Positions 9,801 to 19,300 of a DNA stretch of 30,493 bases are shown here, one piece after another. Each line of letters starts with the position of its first letter. Position 1 is the stretch's first letter. The position numbers and the translations under genes were made by a program. The stretch is from positions 1-30,493 of IMG/VR virus record IMGVR_UViG_3300030102_006226; one strand, 5' to 3'. The stretch is from a virus. The notes below the pieces were generated by a model. The model saw nothing but the letters and a program-made list of their open reading frames with translations, searched no databases and had not been told where the DNA came from.

Positions 9801-12800
9801 ATTCCCATTTAATCACATAGGTATCGCAACAACTGGTGGAGACAATCATCAAATTTCAAAAATAAATCCCCAATTAATTTTATATAAAAATAATACAGTT
9901 GAATTTTTAACTTCTGATGCTAGTTTAACAGATTATGATATAGAGTTTTACAATGATCTTAATTTTAAATCAAAATATGATACTAATTTAATTTCTAAAA
10001 ATGGTATTAATGGGGACGGTAACTCTACAACTAAAATTACTATATCTGTTAATGATTCTTTACCTGAACAGTTTTACTATAGAATTTTAGGAAAATCAAA
10101 TAATTACACAAAAACATTATTTAATTTTGTTAACGAAAATGTTCCTAATCATTCTACTATTAAGATAGTAGAGTCAAAATTTAATACGAATCATAAAATT
10201 ACAGGAATTGGAAATAGCACTTTTGATTTTAATCCAGTAGGTGTTGCTGAGACAACACTTTACAATTTGACAGGATTTTCAACAGCATTTTATTCAACAA
10301 ATTCTATTACAGAGACTGGTGGAATACATTCAGTAGAAATTTTAAATAAAGGATTTAGTGTATCTACATTACCAATTTTAACTTCAATTGGAACATCCAC
10401 AGGTAAAAATGCTATTTTATCAATTGAGTCGGATGAAATAGGTCAAATTGATAGTACGCAAACAATAGTACAAGGGATAGAATTTTCTCCTGCTAAAGAC
10501 TTGCAACCAAAAGCTGAAGGTAATTTAATTTTAGATTTAAAAAATGTTTTTACTCTAAAATCAATAGAAGTTGAATTTGGTGGAATTGAATATACAACTC
10601 CACCAAATGTAATAATAGTTGGTAATTCTAATATAATTGCAAGATCAAAAGTATTGGGATCTGCTGTGGTTGATGTGGATATATTAACTAATGATACTGG
10701 ATTGAGTGGTGATGTTAGAGCAGTTCCAATCAATAATTCAAATGGTATTATTGTGAAGGGTGGTAAAACTGATAGTAATGGATTAGTTACTTTAGAATTA
10801 AAGGCACCAAATCCAGAAACAGGATCTGGTGATAGTGGATTTTTTAATCAGGGCAATGAATTTCCATTTAAAGAAGGTGATGAAATATTCGTAGAAAATG
10901 TAAAAATACTTAAAAATTCTGATGGATCACCTACAGGAGATGGATTTAATTCAAGTGATTATGGTTATCGTTATTTTACTGTTGTTGGTGTTAATACTGT
11001 AGGTGACGGTGAAGAAATAACATACTCTTTAAGTGGAATAGGATCAACTGGAGGAACTTATCAAGAAGAAAATAATTTTGGAAGAGTTATCAAAAGAGAT
11101 CATTTAGCTACCTTTACTCCTACATTTAATAAAGTTTCTTTCTTTGATGATGAGACAATAACAATTTTAGGAAAAGATGGATCTGGAGTGGTTGCTGAAA
11201 AAGGATGGAATTCAAAATCAGAGTCTTTAAAATTATTCAATATTATTGGTGAATTTTCTAAAAATGACATAATTGTTGGTTCACAAAGTAATAATAAATC
11301 TACTATAGAAAATTTATTTGAATTTGATTTTGATCTAAATGTTGATAGTTCAACTAAAATTGAAAATAATTGGAAAAAAGAAACTGGAAAGTTAAACTCA
11401 AGTATTCAAAATTTACATGATAATGATTATTATCAAAGATTTTCTTATTCAATTAAAGGAACAACACCATATGATACTTGGAAAGATGCTGTTAACAGTT
11501 TAGATCATGTTGCTGGATTTAAAAATTTCTCTAATTTAGGAGTTCATTCCGAAGCTATTCATGTATTAAAATCAGACACACTACTAGAATTTGATGTAGA
11601 TATTGAAGAAGAGGCATCTGTTCATGAAAAATTTTACTATGATTTAGTAAGTGAAAACACCACTGACCCAAATTTATCAAAATTAGTTACTTTTGATACT
11701 AAGATAATAACAGATTATAATGAATCAATTACAAATAAAGTATTATTAATAGATGATATCAGTTCACAGTTCACGGGAATTGTGACTTCTACAGGTGGAG
11801 GAGTTATTGGAACAACTAGTTTTAATGTATTCACCAATGGTGATGGTTTATTTCACAGGGAATTAAAAATTTCTGGGATATCAACCACTACAAACCAAAT
11901 AGAAATTCCTAGACACAATTTTAATACAGGTGAAAGATTAATATACAAACCAGAAATAGGAAAAAATTCAATAGGTATCGCTGTTACAAGTTCTATTGGT
12001 GTCGGTGCTACAAATCTATTACCATCTAATTTATTTGCAATTAAAATAGATGATGATAATATTCAAGTAGCAATTGCTGCTAGTTTTGCTAGTATTCAAT
12101 CTGGTGTAGCATTTACTGGTCTTACTGGAATTGGAAATACCCACACCCTATCAGTTCCTTCTGATGATGCAACTATTAGAACATTAATTAGTATTGATAA
12201 CGTAATTCAAAGTCCCATAGGAATAACAACTGCTATCTTGGTTGGATTGGCAAGCACTGTTGGAGTAGCATCTACTTCAATTTTCCTAAATGATGTTTCT
12301 GAAATAGCAGGTAAATCTTTACTTAGAATTGAAAATGAAATTATAAAGGTAAATTTAGTTGGTGTTGGATCTACAAATTCCTTAAGTGTTAGTAGAGGGG
12401 AGATGGGAACAGTTGCTGCAGCACATACAGTGGGTGCAGCAGTTACAGTAATTAAAGGTGATTATAGAATTAATGAAGGTAAAATATATTTTTCTGAAGC
12501 ACCATATGGGCCAAAAGGAGTTTCTGATCCAGAAAGTCAAACTAATCCTGTCGGTGTAACTACATTTTCATCATTCTTAGGAAGAGCATATTATAGATTA
12601 TCATACGATACAAATAAAATATTAGATGATATATCTGATAGGTTTGATGGGTCAACTGATAAATTTAATTTAACCTCAAATGGAGTTGATGCAACTGGTA
12701 TAACAAGTAGTTTTGGTGCAGTTTTAATTAACAATATTTTCCAAAAACCACATCTTGGTCTTGTTGGTGATGCTAATTTAGCTGATTATACTTTAGTTGG

Positions 12801-14664
12801 GACGGGACAAACAATTGATTTTACAGGAACTAATGGTAACAAAGATTTACCAAGAGGTGGTATTATTAATGAATTTGATGTGGGAATAGGAAGTGGTTAC
12901 CAATTCCCAAGAAAGGCAATATTCAGTGCGGTTGTTTCTAATTCTGGAACTATACAATCTGTAGGTATAGAAACTGGAGGAGCTGGTTATCTATCTAATC
13001 CTTTGGTTTCAGTTAATTCAACAACTGGAGTTGGTGCTGCATTTACTGCTTTTGTTACTGCTGGTGTTGTCACATCTATTACAATTAATAATGTAGGAAG
13101 TGGATATACTAATACAGGTATATCTACGGGATTAAATTTCATAACTGTGGCACCACCTAGTCCTTATAAAAATATTCCATTAACTGGTGGAAGTGGATCT
13201 GGTGCATCAGTAGATGTTGTTGTTGGAACTGGCGGTAGTATATTATCATTTGATATGTCAAATCGTGGTATAGGTTATGAGATTGGTGATAATTTAACAT
13301 TATCTACATCGGTAATGCCATTCCAAGTTGGTGCAGCGACAAGTTCATTTAATATCACAGTTAAAAATAAATATCAAGATAAATTTGCAGGTTGGTGTTT
13401 TGGTCAGTTATTAGAACTTGATGATTTTAGTGTTCAGTTTAATGGATTTAGAAAATCATTTTTAATTACAAGAACAACTGATAAAAAAGAATTTTATAGT
13501 ATAGTTGCACAGGAGGGATCTGGAATAATATTACAAAATAATCTTTTACTGTTCATTAATGATATACTACAAACTCCTGGTGAGGATTATATTTTTAATG
13601 GTGGAACAAGAATAACATTTAGGGAAGCACCAAAACGTGGAAGTAAATTTAAAATGTATTTCTATGGTGGATCAACTCAAGATTATAAAGAAATTGATGT
13701 TGATGAGACTATAAAACCTGGTGATGAGTTGAGACTACAAAAATTTGGTGGCATCTCTGAACAGGATAATAGAGTAATCTATGCTTTAATTTCTGCAGAC
13801 ACTGTAGAGACACAAACTTATTCTGGAGTAGGTATATCAACCGATACAACTTTCTTAAGACCAACTATGTGGAGAAAACAAACAGAAGATATAACAATAG
13901 ATGGTTTAAGAATATCTAAGGAAAGAAATTACTTAGAACCACAAATAATCCCTACAACTAGTATTATTAAATCCATTACTCCTAGTGATTCCAAAATATA
14001 TGTAAGAGATACTTGGGCTTTTTCAAAAGTTGATAAATTAGGAGTTGATTTAAATAATATTACCATAGTTGGTATTGAATCATCAACTCCAAAAGTTGAA
14101 CAGATTAAAAAACCAACTTATTTTGGAGATTACGGTGATGTGGTTGGTATTGGCACAAGTTTGGTTGGTATTAATACTACTGGCCCTGCTTTATTCTTTG
14201 AATTGAAACCAGATTCAACCATTTTCCCTGTAGATGTAAATAATGTTCAGAATAATGAGTTACTCAAGACTGGAATTACTACTGGTGATTATTTTGTAAT
14301 TCAAGACACTTTCATAGGCAGCACTACAAATGGAGTTACTGGAATTAGAACTACTACATCTGGGCCAGAAATAGTTGGTGTTGGTGTTAGTCATTTAGAT
14401 AATGTTTATTTTGCAGAAGATATTGTAAGTGTTGGATCTTCTATTGTAAGAGTATTCTCAAATGTTCAGTCAATCTCTGGAATTAATACAATCGGATTAA
14501 CAACTCATTTTAGATCAGGAAAATATAGTTGGGGTGCTATAAGTGTAAACAGAGGAGCAAATTCCAAATCATTTGAATTTTTCAATCAAAATGGTATTCT
14601 TGGTATAGAAACCTCTGCTCAGATTAAAAGAAGCACTGCAGTAAAAACAAGTTATACCACTTAA
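3886..14664 (+). CDS. 7: Giant baseplate wedge protein with a gp7-like core (3,592 aa)
   Basis: It occupies the T4 gene 7 position between gp6 and gp8. Residues about 255-365 resemble the C-terminal core of T4 gp7: ARDFYSSKGTDTSLQILF, then VLYGEEVDI (residues 301-328), mirrors T4's SYDFYSTKGIEASYKFLFKVLYNEEVEI, and NPLFKEFLTQYYES (about 24-37) mirrors its NFEAFCEAYIQYLS. gp7 initiates wedge assembly by binding gp10, gp8 and gp6. The remaining roughly 3,200 residues are absent from the 1,032-aa T4 protein. They carry 'HxFxxGD' repeats (His686, 928, 1064, 1585, 1763, 1926, 2677), 'GxGYxxPP' repeats, RG-loop modules (about 1648-1692, 2806-2855), a YHYH-like domain (1326-1462), and fibre-type 'INDILQTPGEDY' segments near 3223. 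No signal peptide or membrane segment is seen. The frame is open throughout. The gene symbol reflects the core and position only. Confidence 0.88.
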   Translation: MPDKKVKISNILGSQIPDFIQADNPLFKEFLTQYYESEEREYGATYLSDNIPSFKKISTVSDVSLIEKQVTPAPNSTSPEKPVLLQSLIYAYDDEITVDRGEGFPEAYGLLKIDDEIITYTGKRKNLTNIAIVNGEIDFAYDKTISGISTTNIKINDIVSLYSVEDREKGNNIAIIPATRVSSIGTDTITVDRPISGISTSVINDQNPVRGSFSFTRESFTFTGCVRGFSGISEIETAGNPQFLTFSETNANSHVSNSLVTNLSFLFVTQFYKKFKKHFLPGLEGKNFKYGLNVENILSRARDFYSSKGTDTSLQILFQVLYGEEVDIIKPFNQTFMPSDAEWDVTDDVIVESLTGNPINLIGLKIYQDSFVNPTASGAVSNVQEIYLKNKKYYKISFSKGTISNKFKVSTKTKVVGTSPTTEVTTVDSTSGFLNNGNFYYLNSDNIYTLATYKSKSNNQFFGCVGITTTLLESDPIIDGNFVYGYENNDLSKICTMRITGSISQISSNFNTTKYFDIDDKIRVKHLGEKVSINDSKFNTWFYNNLSYVDVLNHDGSETFTTEVDHFLKKGDIVDIILKSNGSIKAENVKVKSVGKSNQFSVEITSAPNTFGDYQIRKKVTFIDSRFGITNLMGNIQNTFVDKDKNTYVSFSGYPSFETDTTNRSKQFNSSIGVSTNQGTFNIDNHNFLNGEEVYLELGKDLIYSRGSGLIGINTGFYFVNVIDSNKIKLSSTRSNLYLNLLEEVRYVGSKNDTTTGINTIFKDVVHTITPADIYKRKELKNQNNFKRIYKNPIISTQNENIVGSVGVSLNGVEYQSPISKDSISYGQLDEIEVLNSGEGYDIINPPKLLITDASGNGCDSFGNFSGNLSEIVLTNKGFNFTKTPSVTISGGNGSGASCEAIMKGFTHSKFFTDFDISLSANTFNGEHRFLNGEEVVYTTTGDPIGIKTNTNVGFNTDKLSSDTSYFISKKSDTSFSLTVNKNDAIAGINTIFFIKNGSGTHTFQSRNVRKIIDRIVITNSGSLYSNKKVEILSQQYPTLNQKDLFKTFVGINTFNDYIFAKNHNFKNGDNIVYQCTGTVISGLSTSKVYKVTVINKDKFKLSDSGTLSEITSTNYNRKIFSNFNSVGVGTHIFKYPDIKVNISNDVAIGLTSVIPNYYIATADAVIKGGLDNIFIKNGGVGYGVTDIINFEREPKISFLTGKDAELNPIIIDGKISNVIISNEGSEYTTPPILEVVGVGTITGSFAKLKAFVSEGKITNVQIIEQGFGYDPNKTFITITPTGKDALALAKIHEWNINFVERYKTFLDNNNQLLQINSELAVNGNKVCSFYPSTELRNSIGDNNNTSNHSKILGWAYDGNPIYGPITNDPVGVGLTFAESSYSISIVNDSNLRPTGYPNGYFINDYVYNQIGDLDEFNGKFTKTPDYPNGTYAYFTTVNKSSFEPTFPYVTIKHRNHTDEFNYNLSNDQLDSTINNGLYKRNVTHLGSNEVHRNYPLLSDPIDSKALIKVNGVKSSNITKVSIDESGEDYKVNDKLNFNDPTISSNVNQILGKSIISVGTTNTIVNNLKFSIFDEKVTGLSTIPHGLLDGDVISISGISSTKYKNIEGVKIIGVSTVTSSISTSIVNSPAGISTFVTFSDSTISRKFKVNDIVKIGTEELLIIDHDDVNNKHRVIRGHNSTTPTAHDSGSVVSRLETEFTYTIDKKLENKNIEFPKVQYFEAIKSVGIGTSFTNVIVGRVGTNSGVGTIFKSVPPKAIFLPNHKFKNGDELSLVSLGSTILASRNLDLSNPFNLSLFDKLFCVKLNNDFIGLSTEKVGFNTTSVFFKQIITGSTDNAKLELLFDNVTGEARRVNGKVIVASATTTGKQHNLTVGDEFKLNITANKSQTFDFRYNESLRKLVVNPVSFTSTGIQTGANLSTITINNHDFETGDIIVYNSSTPANPLVDNGVYHVIKDSLNTIRLAENSYDLSTFPFNHIGIATTGGDNHQISKINPQLILYKNNTVEFLTSDASLTDYDIEFYNDLNFKSKYDTNLISKNGINGDGNSTTKITISVNDSLPEQFYYRILGKSNNYTKTLFNFVNENVPNHSTIKIVESKFNTNHKITGIGNSTFDFNPVGVAETTLYNLTGFSTAFYSTNSITETGGIHSVEILNKGFSVSTLPILTSIGTSTGKNAILSIESDEIGQIDSTQTIVQGIEFSPAKDLQPKAEGNLILDLKNVFTLKSIEVEFGGIEYTTPPNVIIVGNSNIIARSKVLGSAVVDVDILTNDTGLSGDVRAVPINNSNGIIVKGGKTDSNGLVTLELKAPNPETGSGDSGFFNQGNEFPFKEGDEIFVENVKILKNSDGSPTGDGFNSSDYGYRYFTVVGVNTVGDGEEITYSLSGIGSTGGTYQEENNFGRVIKRDHLATFTPTFNKVSFFDDETITILGKDGSGVVAEKGWNSKSESLKLFNIIGEFSKNDIIVGSQSNNKSTIENLFEFDFDLNVDSSTKIENNWKKETGKLNSSIQNLHDNDYYQRFSYSIKGTTPYDTWKDAVNSLDHVAGFKNFSNLGVHSEAIHVLKSDTLLEFDVDIEEEASVHEKFYYDLVSENTTDPNLSKLVTFDTKIITDYNESITNKVLLIDDISSQFTGIVTSTGGGVIGTTSFNVFTNGDGLFHRELKISGISTTTNQIEIPRHNFNTGERLIYKPEIGKNSIGIAVTSSIGVGATNLLPSNLFAIKIDDDNIQVAIAASFASIQSGVAFTGLTGIGNTHTLSVPSDDATIRTLISIDNVIQSPIGITTAILVGLASTVGVASTSIFLNDVSEIAGKSLLRIENEIIKVNLVGVGSTNSLSVSRGEMGTVAAAHTVGAAVTVIKGDYRINEGKIYFSEAPYGPKGVSDPESQTNPVGVTTFSSFLGRAYYRLSYDTNKILDDISDRFDGSTDKFNLTSNGVDATGITSSFGAVLINNIFQKPHLGLVGDANLADYTLVGTGQTIDFTGTNGNKDLPRGGIINEFDVGIGSGYQFPRKAIFSAVVSNSGTIQSVGIETGGAGYLSNPLVSVNSTTGVGAAFTAFVTAGVVTSITINNVGSGYTNTGISTGLNFITVAPPSPYKNIPLTGGSGSGASVDVVVGTGGSILSFDMSNRGIGYEIGDNLTLSTSVMPFQVGAATSSFNITVKNKYQDKFAGWCFGQLLELDDFSVQFNGFRKSFLITRTTDKKEFYSIVAQEGSGIILQNNLLLFINDILQTPGEDYIFNGGTRITFREAPKRGSKFKMYFYGGSTQDYKEIDVDETIKPGDELRLQKFGGISEQDNRVIYALISADTVETQTYSGVGISTDTTFLRPTMWRKQTEDITIDGLRISKERNYLEPQIIPTTSIIKSITPSDSKIYVRDTWAFSKVDKLGVDLNNITIVGIESSTPKVEQIKKPTYFGDYGDVVGIGTSLVGINTTGPALFFELKPDSTIFPVDVNNVQNNELLKTGITTGDYFVIQDTFIGSTTNGVTGIRTTTSGPEIVGVGVSHLDNVYFAEDIVSVGSSIVRVFSNVQSISGINTIGLTTHFRSGKYSWGAISVNRGANSKSFEFFNQNGILGIETSAQIKRSTAVKTSYTT
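4648..4980 (+). other. gp7 core region within the giant protein
   Basis: Residues about 255-365. This segment contains FVTQFYKKFKKHFLPGLEG, then the conserved DFYSSKGTDTS and VLYGEEVDI motifs and a trailing ESLTGNPINLIGLKIYQ that parallels T4 gp7's SDSLTEDLVGQTIYT. It is the basis for assigning the giant gene to the gp7 family. Confidence 0.8.
5941..11950 (+). repeat. Dispersed 'HxFxxGD/E' protein repeats in the giant gp7-like gene
   Basis: Seven copies of a segment with consensus H-[NRKDG]-[FL]-x-x-G-[DE] followed by a hydrophobic strand occur at residues 686, 928, 1064, 1585, 1763, 1926 and 2677. Most are followed 20-40 residues later by a second strand pair resembling 'Y.V...N..KLS'. Copies at about 5947 and 6671 share an identical 17-base run (TTTTTAAATGGTGAGGA), which suggests at least one relatively recent duplication. 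The likely structure is a string of small beta domains. Confidence 0.75.
7861..8271 (+). other. YHYH-like domain embedded in the giant protein
   Basis: Residues about 1326-1462 contain GWAYDGNPIYGP (about 1354-1365), a GYPNG-Y segment, GDLDEFNGKFTKTPDYPNGTYAYF (about 1412-1435), and a closing FPYV. This is the ordered pattern of the YHYH domain family (GxAYDGxPIYG ... LDExNGRF...TPxYPxGTYHYxxT). The eponymous YHYH is degenerate here (TYAYF). The domain's function is not established; it occurs in secreted bacterial proteins and in large phage structural proteins. Confidence 0.75.
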
Positions 14665-14692
14665 AAAAACAACTTGTACTAAACAGGTATAA
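14652..14692 (+). repeat. Inverted repeat around the gp8 leader
   Basis: TTATACC (14652-14658, inside the last codons of the giant gene) is the exact reverse complement of GGTATAA (14686-14692), separated by 27 bases. The right arm overlaps the late promoter TATAAATA. It might shield the promoter region in read-through RNA, or be coincidental. Confidence 0.35.
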
Positions 14693-14695
14693 ATA
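14688..14695 (+). promoter_or_regulatory. T4-type late promoter TATAAATA upstream of gp8
   Basis: An exact late-promoter match in the 50-base gap between the giant gene and gp8, ending 19 bases before the gp8 ATG. This is the same spacing as at 1382. AAGG at 14708-14711 is a short ribosome-binding element. The promoter would give gp8 and the DUF4815 gene their own late transcript. Confidence 0.75.
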
Positions 14696-14714
14696 ATCAA
14701 AAATCATAAGGTCA

Positions 14715-16337
14715 ATGCCCGCAATAATCACTGATCAGTATCGTATATTAAATGCCGAAACTTTTGTAGATAGTTTTGTAGGTATTGGTACTACTGGAAA
14801 AAATAACTATTACACATTTTTAGGACATCCAAATCCAACAAATATTACTGATGACATAGGTTATGGTGATTCTAGATGGGCGGTAGAACCCCCTAATCCT
14901 ATTGATAATTTTGATCAGGAAAACAGATATCACGACAGTATGCTTTTTTTAAAAAAAGTCACTTCTAGTGATGTTAGGAGAGTTATACCAAGAATTAATT
15001 GGCAAAGTGGTACCATCTATGAGATGTATAGAAATAATTACAGTTCAACTAATAGAACTCCTCAAACTGCCACCTCTGGTTTATATGGGTCTAATTTTTA
15101 TGTCTTAACGTCTGAGTTTAAGGTATATCTATGTATTAATAATGGATCAGATCCAGAACATCAAGAAGGAAATGTTTCTAAATTTGAACCAACACATACA
15201 TCAACAACAGTTCCAGCAGCAGATAATACTGCATCGGGAGATGGTTATCAGTGGAAATATCTTTATACTATAGCACCCTCTGATATTGTAAAATTTGTTA
15301 CATCTACATATATTCCACTACCTGAAAAATGGGGAGATGTCTCAAATAAAGTTATAAAAGATGCAGCTGTAGATGGAAAGTTAGAAACAATAGTAATTAA
15401 AAGAAGAGGAACTGCGAATGTTAATGGAACTGATGGAGAAGTGAACGTTAAGATAATTGGAGATGGATCCGATGGATTAGCAACTGTAGAGGTTAAAAAT
15501 GGAGTGGTTAACACAATTAAATTAACAAACACCAACTCAAAAGGTTATACCTATGGTGCAGTTCAATTTCTTGGTGGATCCTATGGTGCTAATAAACAAT
15601 TAACTGTGGGGACTGGTTCAGATGAACCTCAATTTGAAGTTATAATACCACCAAAAGGTGGACATGGTGCTGATATTTTTCGTGAATTGGGTGGATTTAG
15701 AGTCATGGTTTACTCTAAATTTGATAACAATATTAATGATAAATCAGATTATATAATTGGAAATACTTTTTCTCGTGTTGGATTAATCAAAGATCCTTTG
15801 GATTTAAGTGGAACTTCTGTTCTAAATAAAAGGACTGCAACATCATTAGGTGCATTAAAATTAAAAGTTCCTGATAATTCAAGCACTGTTTTATCAAAGG
15901 TTGTCTACAAACCAAACACAAAGATAACACAATATTCAAGTGATTCCACTGTAGGTGTTGGAACAGCAGTTGCATATGTTGCTTCTTGGGATTCTAATAC
16001 TGGAGTTTTGAGATATTATCAACCTGTTGGTTTTTCAACTCAATCCGTGCATGGTTACGAACTTCGTAATTTTGTAGGAGTTACTACTTCAATAACGGGT
16101 GCAACTCACATTGAAGCTAATAACACTGTAGATAATTTAACCGTTGATACATCATTCAATGGTGAATCTGTTACCGTCGGTCAAAGAGATGAGGCTTTAG
16201 GTCATAATTTTGTAAGTGGAATCGCTAATCCTGAAATTAAAAAATATTCTGGAGAAGTGATATATATTGATAATAGAGCACCCGTAACAAGGACATCTTC
16301 ACAAAAAGAAGAAGTAAAAATAGTAATAGAATTCTAA
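14715..16337 (+). CDS. 8: Baseplate wedge subunit gp8
   Basis: 540 aa against 334 in T4. gp8 dimers bind gp7 in the baseplate wedge. Three landmarks match: the N-terminal FVDSFVG...NNYYTFLGHPNPW-like opening with DSMLFLKKVTSSDVRRVIPRINW (T4: ...VLPSMLDAVIPRRDW); the central GDGYQWKYLYTIAPSD (T4 GDGYVWEYLFEIPPD); and the C-terminal SGEVIYIDNRAPV...EEVKIVIEF (T4 SGEMIYMENRPPI...EEINILFTF). The extra length lies mainly between about residue 180 and 500, including a GGHGADIFRELGGFRVMV segment and several G-[IV]-x-T motifs. It has its own late promoter and is followed five bases later by the next gene. Confidence 0.92.
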   Translation: MPAIITDQYRILNAETFVDSFVGIGTTGKNNYYTFLGHPNPTNITDDIGYGDSRWAVEPPNPIDNFDQENRYHDSMLFLKKVTSSDVRRVIPRINWQSGTIYEMYRNNYSSTNRTPQTATSGLYGSNFYVLTSEFKVYLCINNGSDPEHQEGNVSKFEPTHTSTTVPAADNTASGDGYQWKYLYTIAPSDIVKFVTSTYIPLPEKWGDVSNKVIKDAAVDGKLETIVIKRRGTANVNGTDGEVNVKIIGDGSDGLATVEVKNGVVNTIKLTNTNSKGYTYGAVQFLGGSYGANKQLTVGTGSDEPQFEVIIPPKGGHGADIFRELGGFRVMVYSKFDNNINDKSDYIIGNTFSRVGLIKDPLDLSGTSVLNKRTATSLGALKLKVPDNSSTVLSKVVYKPNTKITQYSSDSTVGVGTAVAYVASWDSNTGVLRYYQPVGFSTQSVHGYELRNFVGVTTSITGATHIEANNTVDNLTVDTSFNGESVTVGQRDEALGHNFVSGIANPEIKKYSGEVIYIDNRAPVTRTSSQKEEVKIVIEF

Positions 16338-16341
16338 TCAG

Positions 16342-19300
16342 ATGCCACAAAATACTAATTTAAACGTTTCTCCATACTTTGATGATTTTAATGAAAATAA
16401 AAATTATCATAAAGTATTGTTTAAACCTGGTTTTCCAGTACAAGCAAGAGAATTAACAACATTACAATCAATTTTACAAAACCAAGTTGAAAAATTTGGA
16501 AGACACTTCTTTAAAGAAGGTTCAATGATTATTCCTGGTGGAACTTTCTATGATGACAGATATTTTGCGGTAAAAATAGATCCTAATTTCTTAAATATTC
16601 CAGTTAATAACTATACAAAAATTTTAGCAGATAATAATATAAAAATTGTAGGAGATACATCTGGTGTTGAAGCCACAGTAGTCAATAGATTGACTGCAGC
16701 AGAGTCAATAGATGGATTTGATACATTATATGTAAAATATTCAAAATCTGGATCTGACGGGATTACAAGAGTGTTTCAGGATGGTGAAAATTTAATAACT
16801 CTTTCAGGGATTAATTTTTTAAATACTAGTATAGCAGCTAATAGTCAGTTTGCTAGATGTATTATTTCTAGTTCAACATCCACTGCCTCTTCTTTTTCTG
16901 TTAATGAAGGAGTATATTTTATCCGTGGATTTTTTGTTAAAACAATCGCATCTACAGTAATTTTAGATCAATATTCTAATTCTCCTAGTTACAGAGTTGG
17001 ATTTTTAATTAAAGAAGAGAAAACATCTGCATCTTCAGTTAATTCTGATTTATATGATAATGCTTTAGGATTTTCTAATGAAGCTGCACCAGGAGCAGAT
17101 AGATTAAAAATTTCAACAACCCTTCATAAAAAATCTTTAGATGACATTGATGATAAGGATTTTGTTGAACTTTTAAGAGTTGAAAATGGAATAGTCCGAG
17201 AGATGGTGACTAAAACGGAATATAATATTTTTGCAAGAGAGTTAGCAAGAAGAACATATGATGAATCTGGAGATTATTATATAAGACCATTTTCATTAGA
17301 TGTAAGGGAGTCCTTAAATGATAGAGTAGGTAACAGGGGAATATATTTTGATACACAACAAACTCAAAATGGAAATACACCTTCAGATGACATCATTAGT
17401 CTCCAAGTTTCTTCAGGAAAGGCGTATATAAGGGGATATGAGGTTGATAAAATATCATCGTCATCTATAGATGTTCTTAAACCAAGAACAACTAAATTAG
17501 AGGAAAATGTAAGTGTTCCAGTAAGAATTGGAAAATCAATGGAGATTACAAATATTCTTGGTTCTCCACCAGTGGGATTTACTGCAACTCCGATAAAACT
17601 ATTAGATAGAAGGTTAGATGCAGATAAAAGTGCTCATAATTCAGCAACAATTATAGGAAATGCAAGAGTTTATGATTATTCTCAAAAATCAATAACAGGA
17701 ATAGGTGTAACTACTTTTGATTTAAAATTTTATGATTTTCAACTGTATACGGTTTTAGAACTTGCAAGTACAATAACACATGGAGTTGATGCTCATATAA
17801 AAGGAAAATTTAGTGGAGCAGTCGGATATGCTGCATTAGGAGCAAAAACTAACGTAAGTGAAGTTACTCTTCGTGATGTTACTGGTGAATTTCAAATAAA
17901 TGAACCATTGATAGTTAATGGATCTGAGAAAGGGAATAATATAAAATCAATAATAGATAATAGTTTTGAGGATATTAAATCTGTTCATAGTGATATTGGT
18001 GAAATTAACAGTGTTGGAACTGGAAATACAACTTTTGCTGCAGATACAGTTTTAGATCGCACAAAACAAGTGTTTGATAAAAATGTAGATTTCAACATAA
18101 CTGGTGGTAGCAAATTGAAATCAGCACAGGTTGCTGATTTTAGAAGTCAATTAAAAGTAGGTGATATTATTTCTTATGCAAAAAATGGAAATGTAGATCC
18201 TACATTTAATACAGTAACAAATGTCGAAAAAACTGAAGTTACTCTCCAATTAAATGCAGATGTTTCTGGAGTTTGTAAGGGTGCTGTTTCTAACTTAAAT
18301 CCTGTTTCTGTTTCTGTTGTAATTCCAACATTAAATGCATCTGATGATAATGGATTTAGAATTAAATTAGCAGATAAATTTGTTTCATCAATGAATGTTT
18401 TAGATAGTTCATGTGTTATAAGAAAACAGATAGCTACAAGTAGTGCCTTTTCAAATAGTCAAGTAACATTTAATATATCAGACGTAACAGGTTTAAATAC
18501 TGATGATTTATTTTTCGAACCATTTACCACTTCCAATTATACTTTAGAAATTGACACAACATCAGATTCTGGATTTGTTGAGACACTTCGTGATTCAATG
18601 GTAAATGTTGCAACAAATGGAAAATCAATAGAAATAAAAGGTTTATCAAAAACAACTGGTGATGCAGTTTTAACTGCTGCTATTAAAAGAAGTAAATTAT
18701 CATCAAAAGAAAAATCAATCACAAGATGTAGTAATTTAGTCGTATCCAAATCAGAATCTGAAGCTTCTGGAACTGGAGGCACTACTTTAAACGATGGTTT
18801 AACTCATAGTGAATTTTATGGAACAAGAGTTCAGGATGAAGAAATATCATTAAATGTTCCTGAAGTTACTCGTGTTTTAGCAATTTTAGAGTCAAATGAT
18901 GTAAATGATCCAGATTTACCAACTATAAGTGTAACTGATGCAACCGCATCATTTACTGGAAATGTAACAGTTGGGGAACAATTTATTGGTGGAAGATCTG
19001 GTGCTGTTGCCCGTGTAGTTTCTATACTATCACCATCTCAACTTACATTTGTTTACGAAAATCAAAATATTTTTGAGGTCGGAGAAAATATATCTTTAAA
19101 AATATCTGGAATATTTGCAAAATTAACTAGTGTTCTTCCTGGTGATAGAAATTTACTTAGAAATTTCAATCTCGATGACGGTCAAAAATTAGAATTTGCA
19201 GATTATTCTAGAATAGTAAGAAAAGCAAATGCAGAAAAACCTAGTCGTAAATTAAGAATTATTTTTGATCATTTAGTAAACAATGAAGGTACTGGAACCA

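Noticed and set aside
3886-14664. Giant gene as an artefact of assembly or a missed stop
   Set aside because: The frame is uninterrupted with consistent codon use and coherent domains to the end, and both neighbours are the expected T4-order genes.
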